Source: Epiperipatus broadwayi
Taxonomy: Eukaryota; Onychophora; Udeonychophora; Euonychophora; Peripatidae
Assembly: GCA_028023455.1 (NCBI GenBank)
Contig: JAQFVV010006293.1
Location: forward strand, 4,296,059 to 4,360,058
Direction: 5' to 3'
DNA: 64,000 bases
Below are positions 1 through 12,830 of this stretch, piece by piece. Within the stretch, counting starts at the first letter, position 1. Every line of letters begins with the position of its first letter. Both the position numbers and the translations under genes were made by a program. The notes beneath the pieces are model-generated. The model had not been told where the DNA came from and made no database searches. It saw only the letters and a list, made by a program, of their open reading frames with translations.

Positions 1-335
1 GATGTTGATAAATTTGGACATGGACAAAGAAGTAGATAGAAAGTTAAATAAATAAGTAGATAAATAAACACACAGATAAATAGACATACATTAAATAGAA
101 AGTCTGATAGATACATAAATAAATAAGCACACATAAAGTAGGTATGTAAGAAAGTAACAAGATAGATATACAGATAATTAATGAATAGATAAATTAATAC
201 AATATAAATAGATTGAAAATTAGAGAAATAAAGAGATAAATAAATATCTACAAATAGATAAACAAATACCATACTATCAAACAAATAACACACAAACAAA
301 CAGACAGACCTTTGACATATAGACATACAGCTAGA
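1..335. repeat. Degenerate GATA/AATA tetranucleotide tract
   Basis: Purine-rich sequence made of imperfect repeats of gata, aata, taga and acag units. It has no reading frame of note and looks like an old, decayed microsatellite that continues off the left edge of the window. Confidence 0.7.
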
Positions 336-1444
336 TAGATAACCAGTTTTAATTGTAACTTTTGGTTTTTTATAAAAACATCAAATAAATCAATAAAACA
401 TACATGGTGTAATTTTTTTTTTATTTCTTGACATTTTCAATTATCCACTATCCATGAGTAATAATGTCATATATTTTTTGACTTTTCATTAAACCGAATT
501 GAAAGATCTGGCAAATTTCTTTTCATGTAAAACTAAGTCATACTGAAAAATTTTAATTTAATTAAATGTAGTATTCCTTATTTTTTATTATTTGTGCTTT
601 GTGTTAAGATTTTTTTTTTTTTGGTATAGAAACAAATTGATTTCTTTTAATGTAAAGGTCATTCACTGATATTTAAGATTAAATGACATAATTTGACCAG
701 TCCTTTTATTAATTTTTCTTTAGTTTTCTATGCAATTTGTGATAGATACTATCAGTTGATAGTTTTACAATTTAACAAAGTTATGAGAATTAATATAACA
801 TTTGTATGACTAAAGCTTATTCTCCAAAAATGATTTTATCAGAAGTGTTTTCAGAAATGTTTTTTTTTATGAAAAAGATTATCTGCACATTTCTTCTATT
901 TTTATTGACTTTTGATATCTTCAAGATTATAATCTGTCCAATGATAATTTCCACATTTATTTGAAGTTGGAATTTGTTTTGGATTCCATAAATCTTATAA
1001 AAAATACTGTTTTAAAATTATTTCCATTTTCAGCAACTGAAACAATTTTATAATAATGTGTCTTGTCTTTTCTGGATCCTATTCGAAATTTCTTATTAAG
1101 TTTTTTTAAAAGACCTTTATCATTTTCAATTTGGAATTTTTTTCTTTTGGAAATTACTACTATCTCAAAATATTGTGTTTGATTTACAGGTTGTATTGTA
1201 TTAGAAAATTTTCAGAGATTTAAATTATTTTCATTTTATTCCCACTCACATATTATATCACTCACTATCAATTTGATTTCAAAACTCAGTCAACTTCTAA
1301 TGCCATTTATAAAAGCATGATTTTTTGCCTTATTTAAAAGGTTAAATACATTATAAATTTTTTTGAATAATATTTCAGATACTGATTTTCCATCACATTT
1401 TATTTCTGGCCACTTTCTTGAGTGGATGAGTTTCCTTGGTGTTG
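336..1444. other. AT-rich stretch without a recognisable gene
   Basis: No frame, splice-bounded exon or repeat from the rest of the window was recognised here. The + strand is pyrimidine-rich in places, so decayed transposon sequence on the - strand is possible but cannot be shown by eye. Confidence 0.5.
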
Positions 1445-2040
1445 AGAATGCATGCGATGTGATGTACTATGGCTTCTCCTTTCACAGAGTCAGGAATCTT
1501 TTGGCCACTATGCCAAGAAAAATATGTTAACCACTTTTCTTCCCTTTCCATTCTCTATCTTGTTTTTCCCATATTGTTCTATATCCTACTTCATCCCATT
1601 TCTACAACATTATCTTTGTCCACTCTATGATCTTTATATCTAAATCCCCATTATCTTTTTTCAAATCCAGCATAAAAACCAAAGACCCACTTTTTGTATA
1701 ATCACTTTGTTTATATTTATTCTTCCTCAACATCATTATTTGTACCCTTTCTGCTTTAGGCATTTACATTCAATTAACAGATGCCTAACATTTTCTATAC
1801 CTTCCTTACATAACTTGCAGACTAAATCATCCACATTTTCCCACTTATGTGTACATTCCCTTGTTGCTAAAGATCCAATTCGAGCCTTAAATAGTAAACT
1901 ACTTTCTTTGCTATTATCATAAATTAACTCACACCCAATATTCTGTTTACTTCTATATATATATATTTAATTTTTTTTTACTCTCCATACTAGTTCTCCA
2001 TCTCTCCAACTTCCTATTTTTTTATTAATGCATCTATTAT
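1445..2040 (-). mobile_element. LINE family A, 3' fragment (5'-truncated)
   Basis: On the - strand this matches the 3' ends of the LINE copies at 10925-13995 and 37950-39680. Shared blocks include the 3' UTR around the gag-tca-gga-atc motif and a 3' end rich in CATCA-like units. It carries only the C-terminal part of the ORF plus 3' UTR. On the - strand at about 1766-1821 it encodes a C-x2-C-x8-H-x4-C motif (reading CKLC...RHLLIEC). This is the type of C-terminal zinc-knuckle found after the reverse transcriptase in several non-LTR retrotransposon clades. This short copy preserves the motif better than the two longer copies do. 5' truncation is normal for LINE insertion. Confidence 0.75.
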
Positions 2041-3480
2041 TTTAATTATTGTGCTATCTGGTGATATCTATGTATATATAGCAATGTTTTATGCTGCTTA
2101 ATGATTGTACTTGCAATATTAAAATCATTAAATTCAGAATTAATCATGTTGTGGTCTTATTTGCTTTAAATCCTATGCCAAATATTGACATTTTTTTTTA
2201 TGTCAACTTTAACAATATTGTCACTAATAGCTAGAAATTTATTTCGTCTGTAAGTTTTGTTAAAACCTTCTTTTCACTCATTTGTAATTGTTGGCTATTT
2301 TTATTTTAATAATAATGAATTGATATCCTGCATAATTTATTACAATGATAGAATAGTGGACTCAGAATTTAAGTTCCATGGATATGGTTCTAGCTCTATC
2401 CCTTCTAGGACTTCCTATGAAGTTACAACAACAAACCATTCTTTATTTAGTAAATGGATGCCTATCAGATCGAAGTAACTTTTTCCCAACTATGAAAAAC
2501 TAACATTTATTCTTTGGCCCACGGGCTAAAGGACATGTAAACAATTATTTAAAACTGAACTACTCATAGATCTATTAGAAGACCAGTAGCAGTTTAATCA
2601 AAACCTTATTTAGTAGTTCAAAAGTTCATTTACATAATTATAAAATTGACTTTTAATGGATATATTTTATTTCTTTTGATATAGGTATAAAGAATTCTGT
2701 ATAATATTTGAACTTGTCAAGATTTTATAATTACAACCATTCAAAACACTTTACAAAACAAATTACATATAAAAAAATCTTTTTTTTTAATTCAGTCTTT
2801 TGCCACACATATATAATATAGCTAATGACACAAATTCCATGAAAACTAGTTTAGAAAGGTCAAACAATATCTTTATAATTTATGAAAGATCGTATACTTA
2901 TCGAGACTTAATATATAACTATTTTAGGTAACATCATAAGCTTTATCTTATGCTTCGTTTAAGTTAGACATACTTTTATTTTTAATCTAAGTTTATATAT
3001 ATTATGATTTAATAAAAATGTAAATGACCGTGAAAAAAATAAATAGATGAGATATTACGCAATTCATGACTCAACTTGGTTACGTTTAAATCTTGATTAC
3101 AGGAGGGGAAAAATAAAATAAAAACATTATTTTAATAGATAGGAAAAACAAAAAATCGTAAGAAGTTTAGTTTTTATAATAATTAGAAACAGATACATTT
3201 CTTAATACTAGTTTTTTTTATTTTATTTAATCAAACAGCTTCTTGGAAAGTTTTCTTTACGCATTTATTCAAATCGTTTTAGATTTCTATTATACATCTG
3301 CATTTTATTTATTCAATAGGATAATAGAAGTAATTTAAGCAAGCACACCAAGATATTTCTTTGTAAAGGAGGAAAGACGCTAATAGATCCATGACGCATA
3401 GTAGCACAGATCCTGTTTAATCTGTTATATTAACATTTCGGAACATAAAAATTATTTTGTTAATCTTGACCAGAGCAGCT
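2041..3480. other. Upstream region of the cysteine-rich gene; no other gene seen
   Basis: AT-rich sequence with no supported ORF. The last ~120 bases lead into the start codon at 3481 and are the likely place for promoter and 5' UTR. Short AT-rich TATA-like strings are present, but at this base composition they have no diagnostic value, so no promoter is called. Confidence 0.4.
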
Positions 3481-3538
3481 ATGAACAATCTTGGTTTTAT
3501 CTTCTTAATAGTAATTAGCGTCCATCTTCTCTATACAG
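3481..3538 (+). CDS. Exon 1 of secreted lustrin-type cysteine-rich protein: signal peptide
   Basis: The exon encodes MNNLGFIFLIVISVHLLYT plus the first base of the next codon. It shows a short polar start (MNNLG), a hydrophobic core (FIFLIVISVHLLY) and a plausible signal-peptidase site just before the mature cysteine-rich region. The donor reads ACAG|GTAATT, and the exon is 58 bases, so intron 1 is phase 1. Joined to the acceptor at 15829 it gives Glu (G|AA) followed directly by the first cysteine of exon 2. This exon is too short for standard ORF calling. The start was chosen because this ATG opens a classical secretory signal in the correct phase. The protein is inferred to enter the secretory pathway. 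The main uncertainty is whether 5' untranslated exons lie upstream. Confidence 0.72.
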
Positions 3539-4100
3539 GTAATTGTAATATTATTTTTATTTAGAGCTGTTTATAAATTTTTAATTACTAAATTTACATT
3601 ATAGTTTTATATTGTATATTTGTACAAATATATATATATACATTCATACGATAGACAATAGGAACAAATTCATCTCGATCATTTAACACGTAACCACATG
3701 CCGTATACGATGTAGGTTTTAATTAAGTTTAGCATTTTAAAATTGACGCAAGATGACGCTAAATTCTAGTTATACACGATTTCAAAAGATCAGCGAAACA
3801 AAATATGGTAAATAATTTAGCAAATTTATTAACGAATTAATAAATAAATTACGATTATTCAATAGCATATGAGATCAAGTTGACAATATAAACAAAATCG
3901 TTATGCTTCAAAATTTAGAAACAGGAAAGAATGAATGAAAGTAAGAATAATTTGAAAAGTGAATTTTAATTTGGATGGTAAATAATTTTGAGAACCATTT
4001 GTTTTAAATAAAAACAAATATTTTGCAACTTGCAAATATTAATACATACAAAACAATTGCTTTTTGAAACTTTACTAAGTATATGTACTTTTAATCTAGA

Positions 4101-4497
4101 TGTAATTAGTGGGGATTTGAATCGAGACTTTCAAGCTCCTTTTAGTCATCCACTCCAACTTATTGAACCTATACACACGACTTCAAACTTTAATGGACTG
4201 GCTTCAATCTTCTCCAACTCTTCAGCCATCCTTATCATTGAAAATCTAATGATGGCATGCTCAAAACCCTTGCTTGCTAATTTTGTTGTCATTAAAGTTT
4301 GAAGATTTGCTATCTTAATATAAACCGAACACTGATTATATATATATGGGAGATGATGAACCAGACCAACTGATGAGTGCTGGTCCAACATAAAATACGT
4401 ATATTGGAAATAACTTACCTTTTTTGGATTATGTGGTCATGTGCATTGGTTGAATAAGATGGAGTGGATGACTAAAGAGAGTTTGAAAGTCTGGCTT
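4101..4497. mobile_element. Inverted-repeat element (foldback family D), intron 1
   Basis: The two halves are imperfect reverse complements. Left blocks such as 'gactttcaagctcc' and 'catccactccaactta' return inverted near 4462-4495. The left end (tgtaattagtggggattt) resembles the end of the copy near 7550. The short frames on both strands here are by-products of the inverted repeat and are not genes. Confidence 0.65.
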
Positions 4498-4727
4498 AAA
4501 ATATTTATTAGAAAATATGTATTTTTTAATAATTTCATAGTTTGATTATTTAGCTATCAATTATTCAAACGCATTCAAGATAGACAATTATTTTCTTTGA
4601 ACATTACTATGAAATTATTACTATTTGAAATTTCTTTAATAATCAAAGATGCTTCACATTTTCTTTTACATATTTTGTAAAGTGGATGTTCTGAACTAAA
4701 AAAAATTAAATTTATTATACACAATAT

Positions 4728-5215
4728 TTCTTTATAACTGAAATACAGGCTTATTATATACCTGTATCAATATATATAATATATATGGTAATATGAGCAT
4801 AGACTTTCACATGGCCCTCCACTCTGCACTCCATCTCATAATACTGATACACTTGAACATATATGTTGAAAAGATAAATAATCACCAATATACATATTTC
4901 ATGGCTTCAGATGGCCGTTGATCATTCCATCATCAGATTTTCAATTGGATGGATGGTTGAAGAGTTGGAGGGTGGAGTGTATTGAAGTCTGTCCATTAAA
5001 GTATGAAGATTGGCTATCTTAATATATATCTGAGCACTTATAGCATATATGTGTAGAGATGATAATCTGGACCAACTGATGATTGCTGGTTTAGCATGAA
5101 ATATATTGGTGATTATTTATCTTTTCAACATAAGTGTATCAAGGTTATGAGATGGAGTGGAGAGTGGTGGGTCATGTGAAAGTCTGTGCTCATATCACCC
5201 TATATATAATATTCT
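4728..5215. mobile_element. Inverted-repeat element (foldback family D), short form
   Basis: The left arm (about 4795-4903, from 'gagcatagactttcacatg') is inverted at about 5094-5202 (to 'catgtgaaagtctgtgctc'). The middle (4925-5090) holds the single-copy part also seen in the large palindrome at 54056-55612, including 'cagattttcaattggatgga'. Compared with that palindrome this copy looks like an internal-deletion form. As there, the left end carries about 40 extra bases ('ctgaaatacaggcttatt') that are absent from the right end. Confidence 0.75.
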
Positions 5216-6207
5216 TTTATATAGACTTTTTGTAAATACAATGTTTTATTTATTTTTTACAATTTCAACCATCTTCTTTAGAGTGTAATAAAAATAGTGA
5301 TTAAACTTCGATGAAGACTTTTAGATAGTCAAAACTGTAAAAAATAATAACTATAAATATTATATAATAAAAAAATTCAAAGAAAAACAATGTGGTTTGT
5401 TAATAAAAAATGATTATTTAACAGAACAAATAATTTTGTAAGGGTAAATCATATTGTTTATATAAATTTGGTTATATTCTTATTTTTATGTATGACTCAT
5501 TGGTGGCTTTTTTAGAAGTCACTTTATCTCAACTTAATTAAAATTCTCCTAACTATATTAATGAACATCATTTCATTATTAATCCGATTTAGCTTTTAGG
5601 TGAAAACTTTTAATGGATAAAATAATTATATTGCCTCTCTTTTGGTATGATATGAAATAATACTTTATATAAATCAGAAATTTTCAGGAGAAATATAAAA
5701 CATTCTTTCATGAATTTTTAGATATACTTTTTGAAATTTATATACTGAAATCATTTAAATATATTATTAACAATTTCCAATGTGTTTTCGAATGTGAATA
5801 ATCTGGGAAAAAAATTAAAAATGAAACAATATTTAGATAGTAAATTTGTAATTATAAATCATGGTTTGCTAAATACAAAGTACATTACACATAATACATT
5901 TATTGTATAATTAATTTCCCAATAGAACATGTGTCTTTCAAATATCCTAATGGATTGAGCATTAGTCTGAATCAAGTTTTAGTAATTTATAATTATGTAT
6001 TTTGTCTTTTATCAATTTAAGCAATTATTGATTTACATAAAGACATGCATGAATTTTTTTACTATCAAATAATTATTTAGCTTTATTAATATTTATATTT
6101 TATAAATTTGCCATATTTTTTAATTATAAGTCAGAACATTAATTAAATTTAATATTAAAAAAACAAAATTTATTTTCATTATTTTAAATATTTTACTTAT
6201 TAAAAAA
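5216..6207. other. Intron 1 sequence, nothing recognised
   Basis: AT-rich, no coding signal, and no match recognised by eye to the repeat families elsewhere in the window. Confidence 0.5.
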
Positions 6208-7292
6208 GGCAAAACTCTCCATACAGTAGTGCCACTCAATACCAAGCAGAGTAATCAATGGATGCCAAAAGGCTTGTGCATAAAATCCCTATCTAGTGCC
6301 TACTCATCCAATATCCCTAGACTAATTTCCAGCTTGTGGCCTTCTTCAGTGAGGAGATTTGGATCTGAGAGCGCTGCACCTAGATCTTAGGATCTTATAA
6401 TGTGCTAGCATAAGAAATAGTGATCATGGATGTTTAGTGGTTTAACACTAATCCTGCCTAATAGGATCATGGTGGCTATGGGTGTTAAAGAGCCAAAGAC
6501 ATCAAAATGCATGGGTACTGAACTGGGTTCAGACCCATATGACTATATAAGCTATTAGCTTAGATTGAAAATATTATTGTATTTTCAATTTTATTCTCAT
6601 AATTTTGTAGTTAAGTAGAGATAAAAGGTGGCTGCTGGAGGGTTGCATTAGATCCTAAGATCTAGGAGCAGTGCTCTCAGATCCAAAGCTCCTCACTGAT
6701 GAAAACCACAAGCCAGAAACTAGTCTGGAGATATTGGATGAGTAGGCACTAGATAGGGATTTTATGTGCAAGCCTTCTGGCATCCATTGATTACTCTGGC
6801 TTACACTGAGTGGCAGTATGTATAGAGTGTTTTGCCTAAGCACAAGAAATGGTGATCATGCAATGATTATTGGCTTAAAACCAATCCTGTCTAATAGGAT
6901 AGTGGTGGCTATGGTTATTAAAGAACCAAAGACAACAAAATGTATGAGTACTGAACTGAGTTCAGACCTATATGATTATATAAGCTAATGAGTTTGGATT
7001 GAAAATATTATGGTGTTTTCAATCTAGGTCTCATAGTTTTGTAGTTAAATAGAGATAAAGATGGCTGCTGGAGGATTGCATTAGATCCTAAGATCTAGGT
7101 GCAGTGCTCTCAGATCCAAAGCTCCTCACTGACAAGGGCCACAAGCTAGAAACTAGTCTGGGGATATTAGATGAGTAGGCACTAGATAGAGATTTTATGC
7201 ACAAGCCTTCTGGCATCCATTGATTACTCTGATTGGCACTGAGTGGCACTACTGTATGGAGATTTTTGGCTGTTCTAATAACAGTAATGTGC
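6208..7292. repeat. MITE family E: composite with two tandem ~440-bp units
   Basis: The outer ends are inverted copies of the same terminal motif: 'caaaactctccatacag' near 6211, and its reverse complement near 6808-6836 and again near 7240-7270. Between 6402 and 7292 two units of about 440 bp stand head to tail, each starting near 'aagaaatagtgatcatg'-type sequence. They share long blocks such as 'gctgctggagg', 'cctaagatctagg' and 'gcactagatagggatttta'. The left part (6208-6400) is the inverted version of the right half of a unit. The same ends bound the small copy at 18174-18360. Confidence 0.75.
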
Positions 7293-7517
7293 TAGCATAA
7301 GAAATAAATGATCATGTGATATTTTACTTATATTTTCCATTTCAGGATCTAATTGAAGTTAAAAAACAAAAATAAAAACAGGGGATTATTAGTTTTTTTC
7401 TCATTAACTTTAATAGTTTTATAATTTAGGTGTAAGTTAATAATAAAAAGTAACAACAATATAAACAAAATTTTTAAATATAATTCAGAATTTAATGTAC
7501 TAATATAATAAATCAAT

Positions 7518-8105
7518 ACTAGCATATTGTAAATATCGAACTTTAAAATGTAATTAAAGGGGATTTGAACCCAGACTTTCAAACTTTCTTCAGTTATCCA
7601 CTTCATCTTATATAACCAAATGCACATGACTATATCCTTTTAATTACATCTTAAAGTTCGGTATTTATAATATACTAGCATTGATTTACTACAGATTCAG
7701 CCTGAATTCTGCCCATCTCTCTGGGTATTTAAATGGATATATTAAGGTCATATATATGAGGGGTTAGAATAACTTAAGGCCAACATGGATATGATAACAA
7801 TACTGGCATCAACTAGGATTTGAACATTCTATCATCATATTTTCATTTAATGTGGATGGCTGAAGAGTTGGAGGGTGGAGAGGATTGAATAAACTGAGCA
7901 CTGATTTTATATATATATATATATATATATATGAGATGATGGTCTGAACCAATTGATGAGTGCTGGTTCAGCATGAAATATGTCTATATTCAAGATTATT
8001 TATCTTTTTCACATGTATATAGTTGTGTATATTGGTTATATATGATGGAGTGGATGACTGAAGGAAGCTTGAAAGTCTGTGTTCAATCCCTTTTAATTAC
8101 ACACT
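7518..8105. mobile_element. Foldback/MITE family D-like composite
   Basis: A ~100-bp piece is bounded by 'gtaattaaagggga' near 7551 and its reverse complement near 7640; flanks 'actagcat...tttaaaatg' are also inverted around it (7518-7550 versus 7650-7682). The rest, to 8105, contains family D blocks ('gatggctgaagagttggagg', 'gatgagtgctggttcagcat') and ends with 'caatcccttttaattac', which is the inverse of the left end. A (TA)n microsatellite sits at about 7909-7932. Confidence 0.65.
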
Positions 8106-10924
8106 AATATAATAAAACATCAGTATTAGACCTGGTTAAACTATATAACTTTATATAGTCATAGATAATATATAAAATATGAATAAGATGATTAAACTAA
8201 TGCTTAAATTTCTGAATATAAACTAAATTAAGTTATAATCTTAAATAATGGGTAATTGCAAAAAAATCTTATTAAGTATAATATTATTAATTAACTAAGA
8301 TGTAAAACTTAATATTTAAATAATAAAAAATAGATTAATAAAAAATGTTTATTATAATTAAAAAAGATTGAAAGTTAACAATAATAAATGGTAATAAAAA
8401 TTAATGAAAAAAATATGTATCTATTATAAACCTAAAAAAGTAGAAAATGTAAATGTTAATTTGAGTGAATTTTTTTTTTATATTTTTGAAAAACAATGCT
8501 AAGAACAAAAACTTACATTAAAATATATATTCTTTTATTGATTCAAAATATTAAATTTCAAGCCTAATTATGAGCTCAAAAATAAGTTAATTTAGAAAAG
8601 ATACTATAACTTATTATTATAACATTGTTCATATATACGTTCATTTTTATGAAAAATTTAAACTATACTTCTATGCTTATGACTCAGAAGATTAAAATTA
8701 GTATTTATTACCAAATCAGTGTGCTATGAATCAAAATTAAAGTATGAAGAAAGCTACCTACTTTTCATTTTAACTATTAATTACTTTTTAGAAGAAAACA
8801 ATACTCTGTATTTTACTGACTATCTGATAAAGAGGATTATTAATTAAAAACCTGAAAGGCATAATTATGATTTGTCTTAAAAATTAGTCATGATAAATTT
8901 CAACAATTCTCTAGATAATAATAGATGTACAATTAGAATTCTTAAAAATAAATGTGAATACTCACTTTGTCTATGTCAATAAAGAAATTTGCAATGATAA
9001 TTTGAAGTTTGTAATCACATGGTAACAGGATGTGATTATGAAATGACATGTAAATTATTATTAAAAACATACAATTTAATTAAAAATATATTACGACATT
9101 GCTTACAGAATATTAAAATTAAAAATGTTTGAGTTATTTCAGCATGATAATATTTGTTGAAAATGTAAAAAAAAGTAATTGAACTTTAAGCTACTTGGAA
9201 AGTCATGTGACTTATTAACAGAAGTGACATATTGAGCCTTGATTGAAAAATCTTTGAATTTATTACCACCTACTGCTGTTCTAAACCACATAAACTAATT
9301 ATCAGTAGAAATATGTTTTAATGCTCTTTTTACTTTAATAAAATTTATATTCCACCCATAATTTAAAAGTGACATAACTCACATTTTTGTTTGAAAGTCA
9401 TCAGATGTTATTATAAAAATAGCACAATTATTTAAAAATATTAAAAAACCAATTTATTTTGTTTGAGATGCTATAATTTAGACTTTTTAAAAAAGCACAA
9501 GTCAAATCAAAAATGGCATATCATGCTATCATAAAATTTTAAATAATTTAATGCAACTTTATCAATAAAGTGACATTTTCTCAAAAATTCCAATATAAAA
9601 ACTTTGAATTACTTTTTTTTAAAAGAATTGTTCTCACTGTAATTTTTTTTTTGTAATATAACACTGTAATACAAACGTTATAACATATATCCATTATTTC
9701 CTTTACTATTTATAGATGGGTCAATAACAAAAATATATATTAAGTCCTATTATTAATAATAATAATGGTAAAACACTTTGTTCTTAAATACAAAGTAGAA
9801 AAAAAGAGAGATCTATCAAGTACCATTACAAAATAATACAAATTAACGATTTATAAAAAAGTCAGAATAAATCATACATTAAAAAGAAAAAAAATTCTGA
9901 AAAACTATTTAATATACGTTAATTTTGGAAATATCTTTGACTCAGCAGTAAGTGATTTCAAAATGATGTAGGGTAAATTCTTCTATATACAAATATATAT
10001 ATCAAAATAATTGATTCTGTTCATTTAGTATAGTCAGAAGAGAGTGATAATTGTATTCTAAGATTTTATTAGAAATTTATTTGTATTTCCAGTAGAAATT
10101 AAAAAAACAAAATCACAAAAGTTTTTTTTTTTTTTTAAAGTTAGAACATAACAAAATTAATGATCTAGAATATTTATTGAAATAATGGCAGCAGTTTGAA
10201 TTATTAAAAAATGCGTATTTAACATTTTGAATTAATGAGTATATTTAATAGAGTTAGTTGAAAGTTATCCAAGCAAATATAATTTGTACAAACATTTTAT
10301 GTTTTGTTTAAATAATCTGTTGGTAATTAAAGATAATAGGATCAAAAAGTAAAAATGTATCTATACTGAACAATAATATTTAATTTTCTTCAACACCAAC
10401 CAACTAATATATATATATAGTAATGGTATGAGTTTGGTTTTAGTATGGATAATAAATAATGAATATAATAAGAGAACAGCAAAGTATCAACTCATTATCA
10501 TCAAAAACAACTATAATATAAGCAATAATCATAAATAATCATCAACAGTTATCTTTTGTGATTAGAATTAAAACAGAAAATACTATAAAATCATAGGCTG
10601 ATCATTTATCATGCCAATGCCAATCATTGCAGCATTCAATTATAAAAAAACAAACATATATCACTAATTCACCTGATACATGCATATTTATAAGTGCTAA
10701 AATAACTATAAAAGTAAACATATGTCAAAAGTTCTAGGATCATTATAGTAATGTTATTAACCATCATTTGACTATAAATAAACTAATAATTGGCATTAGA
10801 AACATATAAATAAAGAAAAGTATGTAAACTTTAAATGTGACCTTCATTACCTTAGAGCTATCTGAATAACTACAAAACAATTGTGGGGATGCCCACAATC
10901 AACCACTGGAGATAGTCAAACTGT
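8106..10924. other. Intron 1 sequence, nothing recognised
   Basis: About 2.8 kb of AT-rich DNA with A-runs and T-runs. There is no supported ORF and no repeat family from the rest of the window was recognised. It may hold old transposon remains that cannot be identified by eye. Confidence 0.5.
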
Positions 10925-11001
10925 AATGGAGTGGAACAGTAGCATATATGAATGCCTAGTTAAGGATATACTGAGTTTTAAAAAAAAGGAGGAAGAGAAT
11001 G

Positions 11002-11559
11002 ATGGTTATAGTGGATATGAATAGGCATATTGAAGAAATTGATGAAGTAGATAATAAGAATGGTCAGTTTGTGAAGGAATTTTGTCAAAGAGTGAATTTG
11101 AGAATTGGGGATTTATCAAATATTTATGAGGGATAATATACATGGTCTAGGAATAATATATTTCACACAATAGATTATGTATTGGTAGAGAAAGAGGGAA
11201 TGAATAAAGTATGGAAAATTAAGGTGTTTGATAATGAAGAGAGAGTATGTAATAGTGATCATAATTTCTTTGTAATTGAAATGGTTAGTAATGTGATGGA
11301 GAATAGAAATAAAAGTAGAAACAATAGTGAAAGATGTAGATGGAGGGTGAATGATAACAATAAGTTGGAAGGGTATAAAATACAAGTTGAAGAAACCATG
11401 GAAGAGTTGGTTGGAAATGAGTATGAGGACTGGTACGATGAAATAGAAAAAGTGGCAAATAGGGTTTTAGGTGAGAATATTCAGAACAATAAAAGTAATA
11501 AAAAAATGAGAATTAGTAAAAGTGTAAAAGAGAGGAAAAAAAGCATGCAGAGCATATAG
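11002..11559 (+). pseudogene. LINE-A APE-type endonuclease region (broken)
   Basis: The frame from 11002 reads VDMNRHIEE, a degraded form of the GD-x-N catalytic motif of APE endonucleases. It continues through YTWSRNN and IDYVLVE to SDHNFFVIEM, which matches the conserved SDH motif. A TAA at 11134-11136 interrupts it between the first and second motifs; the frame is otherwise open to 11559. In live elements this domain nicks the target DNA. Replacement of the first Gly by Val next to the catalytic Asp, together with the stop, means no active nuclease can be made. Confidence 0.75.
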
Positions 11560-11660
11560 GTGTGCTATTAAGAACAAAGAAAGTAAAAAAGATATAAATG
11601 CAAAATGAGAAAAGTACTTAAAAAAAGAAGTTAGCTAAAATAGATAATTATAGAAAGAGA

Positions 11661-12830
11661 ATGAAACTGAATAGTAAATTATTGGACGATATTAATAAAA
11701 GTGGAAGAGATAAGAGTAAAAAATTTTGGAATTATATTAAAAGAAGAAATGTAGGGGAGAGAGAGATAGTATTACTGTATGAGAAGGGAATAGAGTGTAG
11801 CTCTAGAGAAGAATTAGAGAGAATCTTGAATAGGTATGTAATGGATATAGAAAAGATGTTATATGTGAAGGACAGAGGGTTAGAAAATATGAAAACACAT
11901 AGTAATGGGAATATTAGGTTTACAGAAAATGAACTTAATGAGGCAGAAAAGAAATTGAGAAGTGGTAAGGCAAGAGGTTTAGATGGATGGACAGCAGAGA
12001 TGGTAATGAATTTAGAGTGTAGGACAAAAGTAAAGTTATTATCATGTTTTAATAAGATGGCACAGAAGAGAGTTTTTCCGGATAGTTGAAGTAATACGAG
12101 AGTAAGATTATTATTTAAAGAAAAGAGTAAGGATCATAGAAAGTTAAATAATTATAGACCGATAGTGGTAACATCAGTTTTATATAAAGTTTTCTCATAT
12201 ACGGTGGCTGGAAGAGTTGTAAAATGGATGGAAGAGAATAATGTAGTGGGGGAAATGCAAGGAGGTTTTAGGTCAGATAGACATATAGGAGATAGTTTAT
12301 TTGCAATTACACAACTTATGGATATGAGTAGGAATTCAGGTAGATCATTATATGTGAGTTTTATAGATATAGAGAGGGCGTATGATAGAGTAAATAGAAA
12401 TAGATTATGGATAAGTTTAGCAAATTTGAGAATGGATGGAGCTTTAGAAATATTATTAAGAAATTATATGAAAATAATTACTATACTTATCAATTAGGGG
12501 ATATAAAATCAGTTAAAGTTAAAAATGGGGTAGGACTAAGGCAAGGATGCCCTATGTCACCTATTTTGTTTTTGTTGTATTTGAATGAAATGTAGAAAGC
12601 AATAGAAAGTCTGGGAGGTTTGGATAAAGATACCATCAATAGGTGTGACAAGGGAGTATATATTTTGTTGGGTTTTTTTATGGTTGATATCTTTTTGTGT
12701 GCAGAAAAAAGAGAAGCTATGGAAATTATGCTGAGGACATGTGCAAGAGTGGGTAAAGAGATGGGGCTTAAATTTAGTGAAGAAAAATCAAATATAATTA
12801 TAAGTTAATACTGGGGAAAGAGAAGATGTA
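11661..12830 (+). pseudogene. LINE-A reverse transcriptase region (broken)
   Basis: Motifs in order: KARGLDGWTAEMV (RT motif 0/1 region), NNYRPIVVTS, FRSDRHIGDSLF, FIDIERAYDRVNR (motif A with the catalytic Asp), GLRQGCPMSPILF (motif B) and a damaged motif C reading FFMVDIFLCAE. The copy at 38876-39415 has the standard FADD in that place, so one catalytic Asp and the Ala are lost here. An in-frame TGA at 12087-12089 falls where a Trp is expected, a frameshift lies near 12470, and a TAG lies at 12593-12595. The product would copy LINE RNA into DNA at the nicked target; this copy cannot. Confidence 0.85.

Noticed and set aside
1452-1922. + strand frames of 63 and 71 codons
   Set aside because: They are antisense to the LINE family A fragment.
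4030-4391. Overlapping frames on both strands (90 and 81 codons)
   Set aside because: They fall within the inverted-repeat element 4101-4497, and no motif is present.
6655-6843. 62-codon frame on the - strand
   Set aside because: It lies within the MITE family E composite and repeats imperfectly in its sister units with stops.
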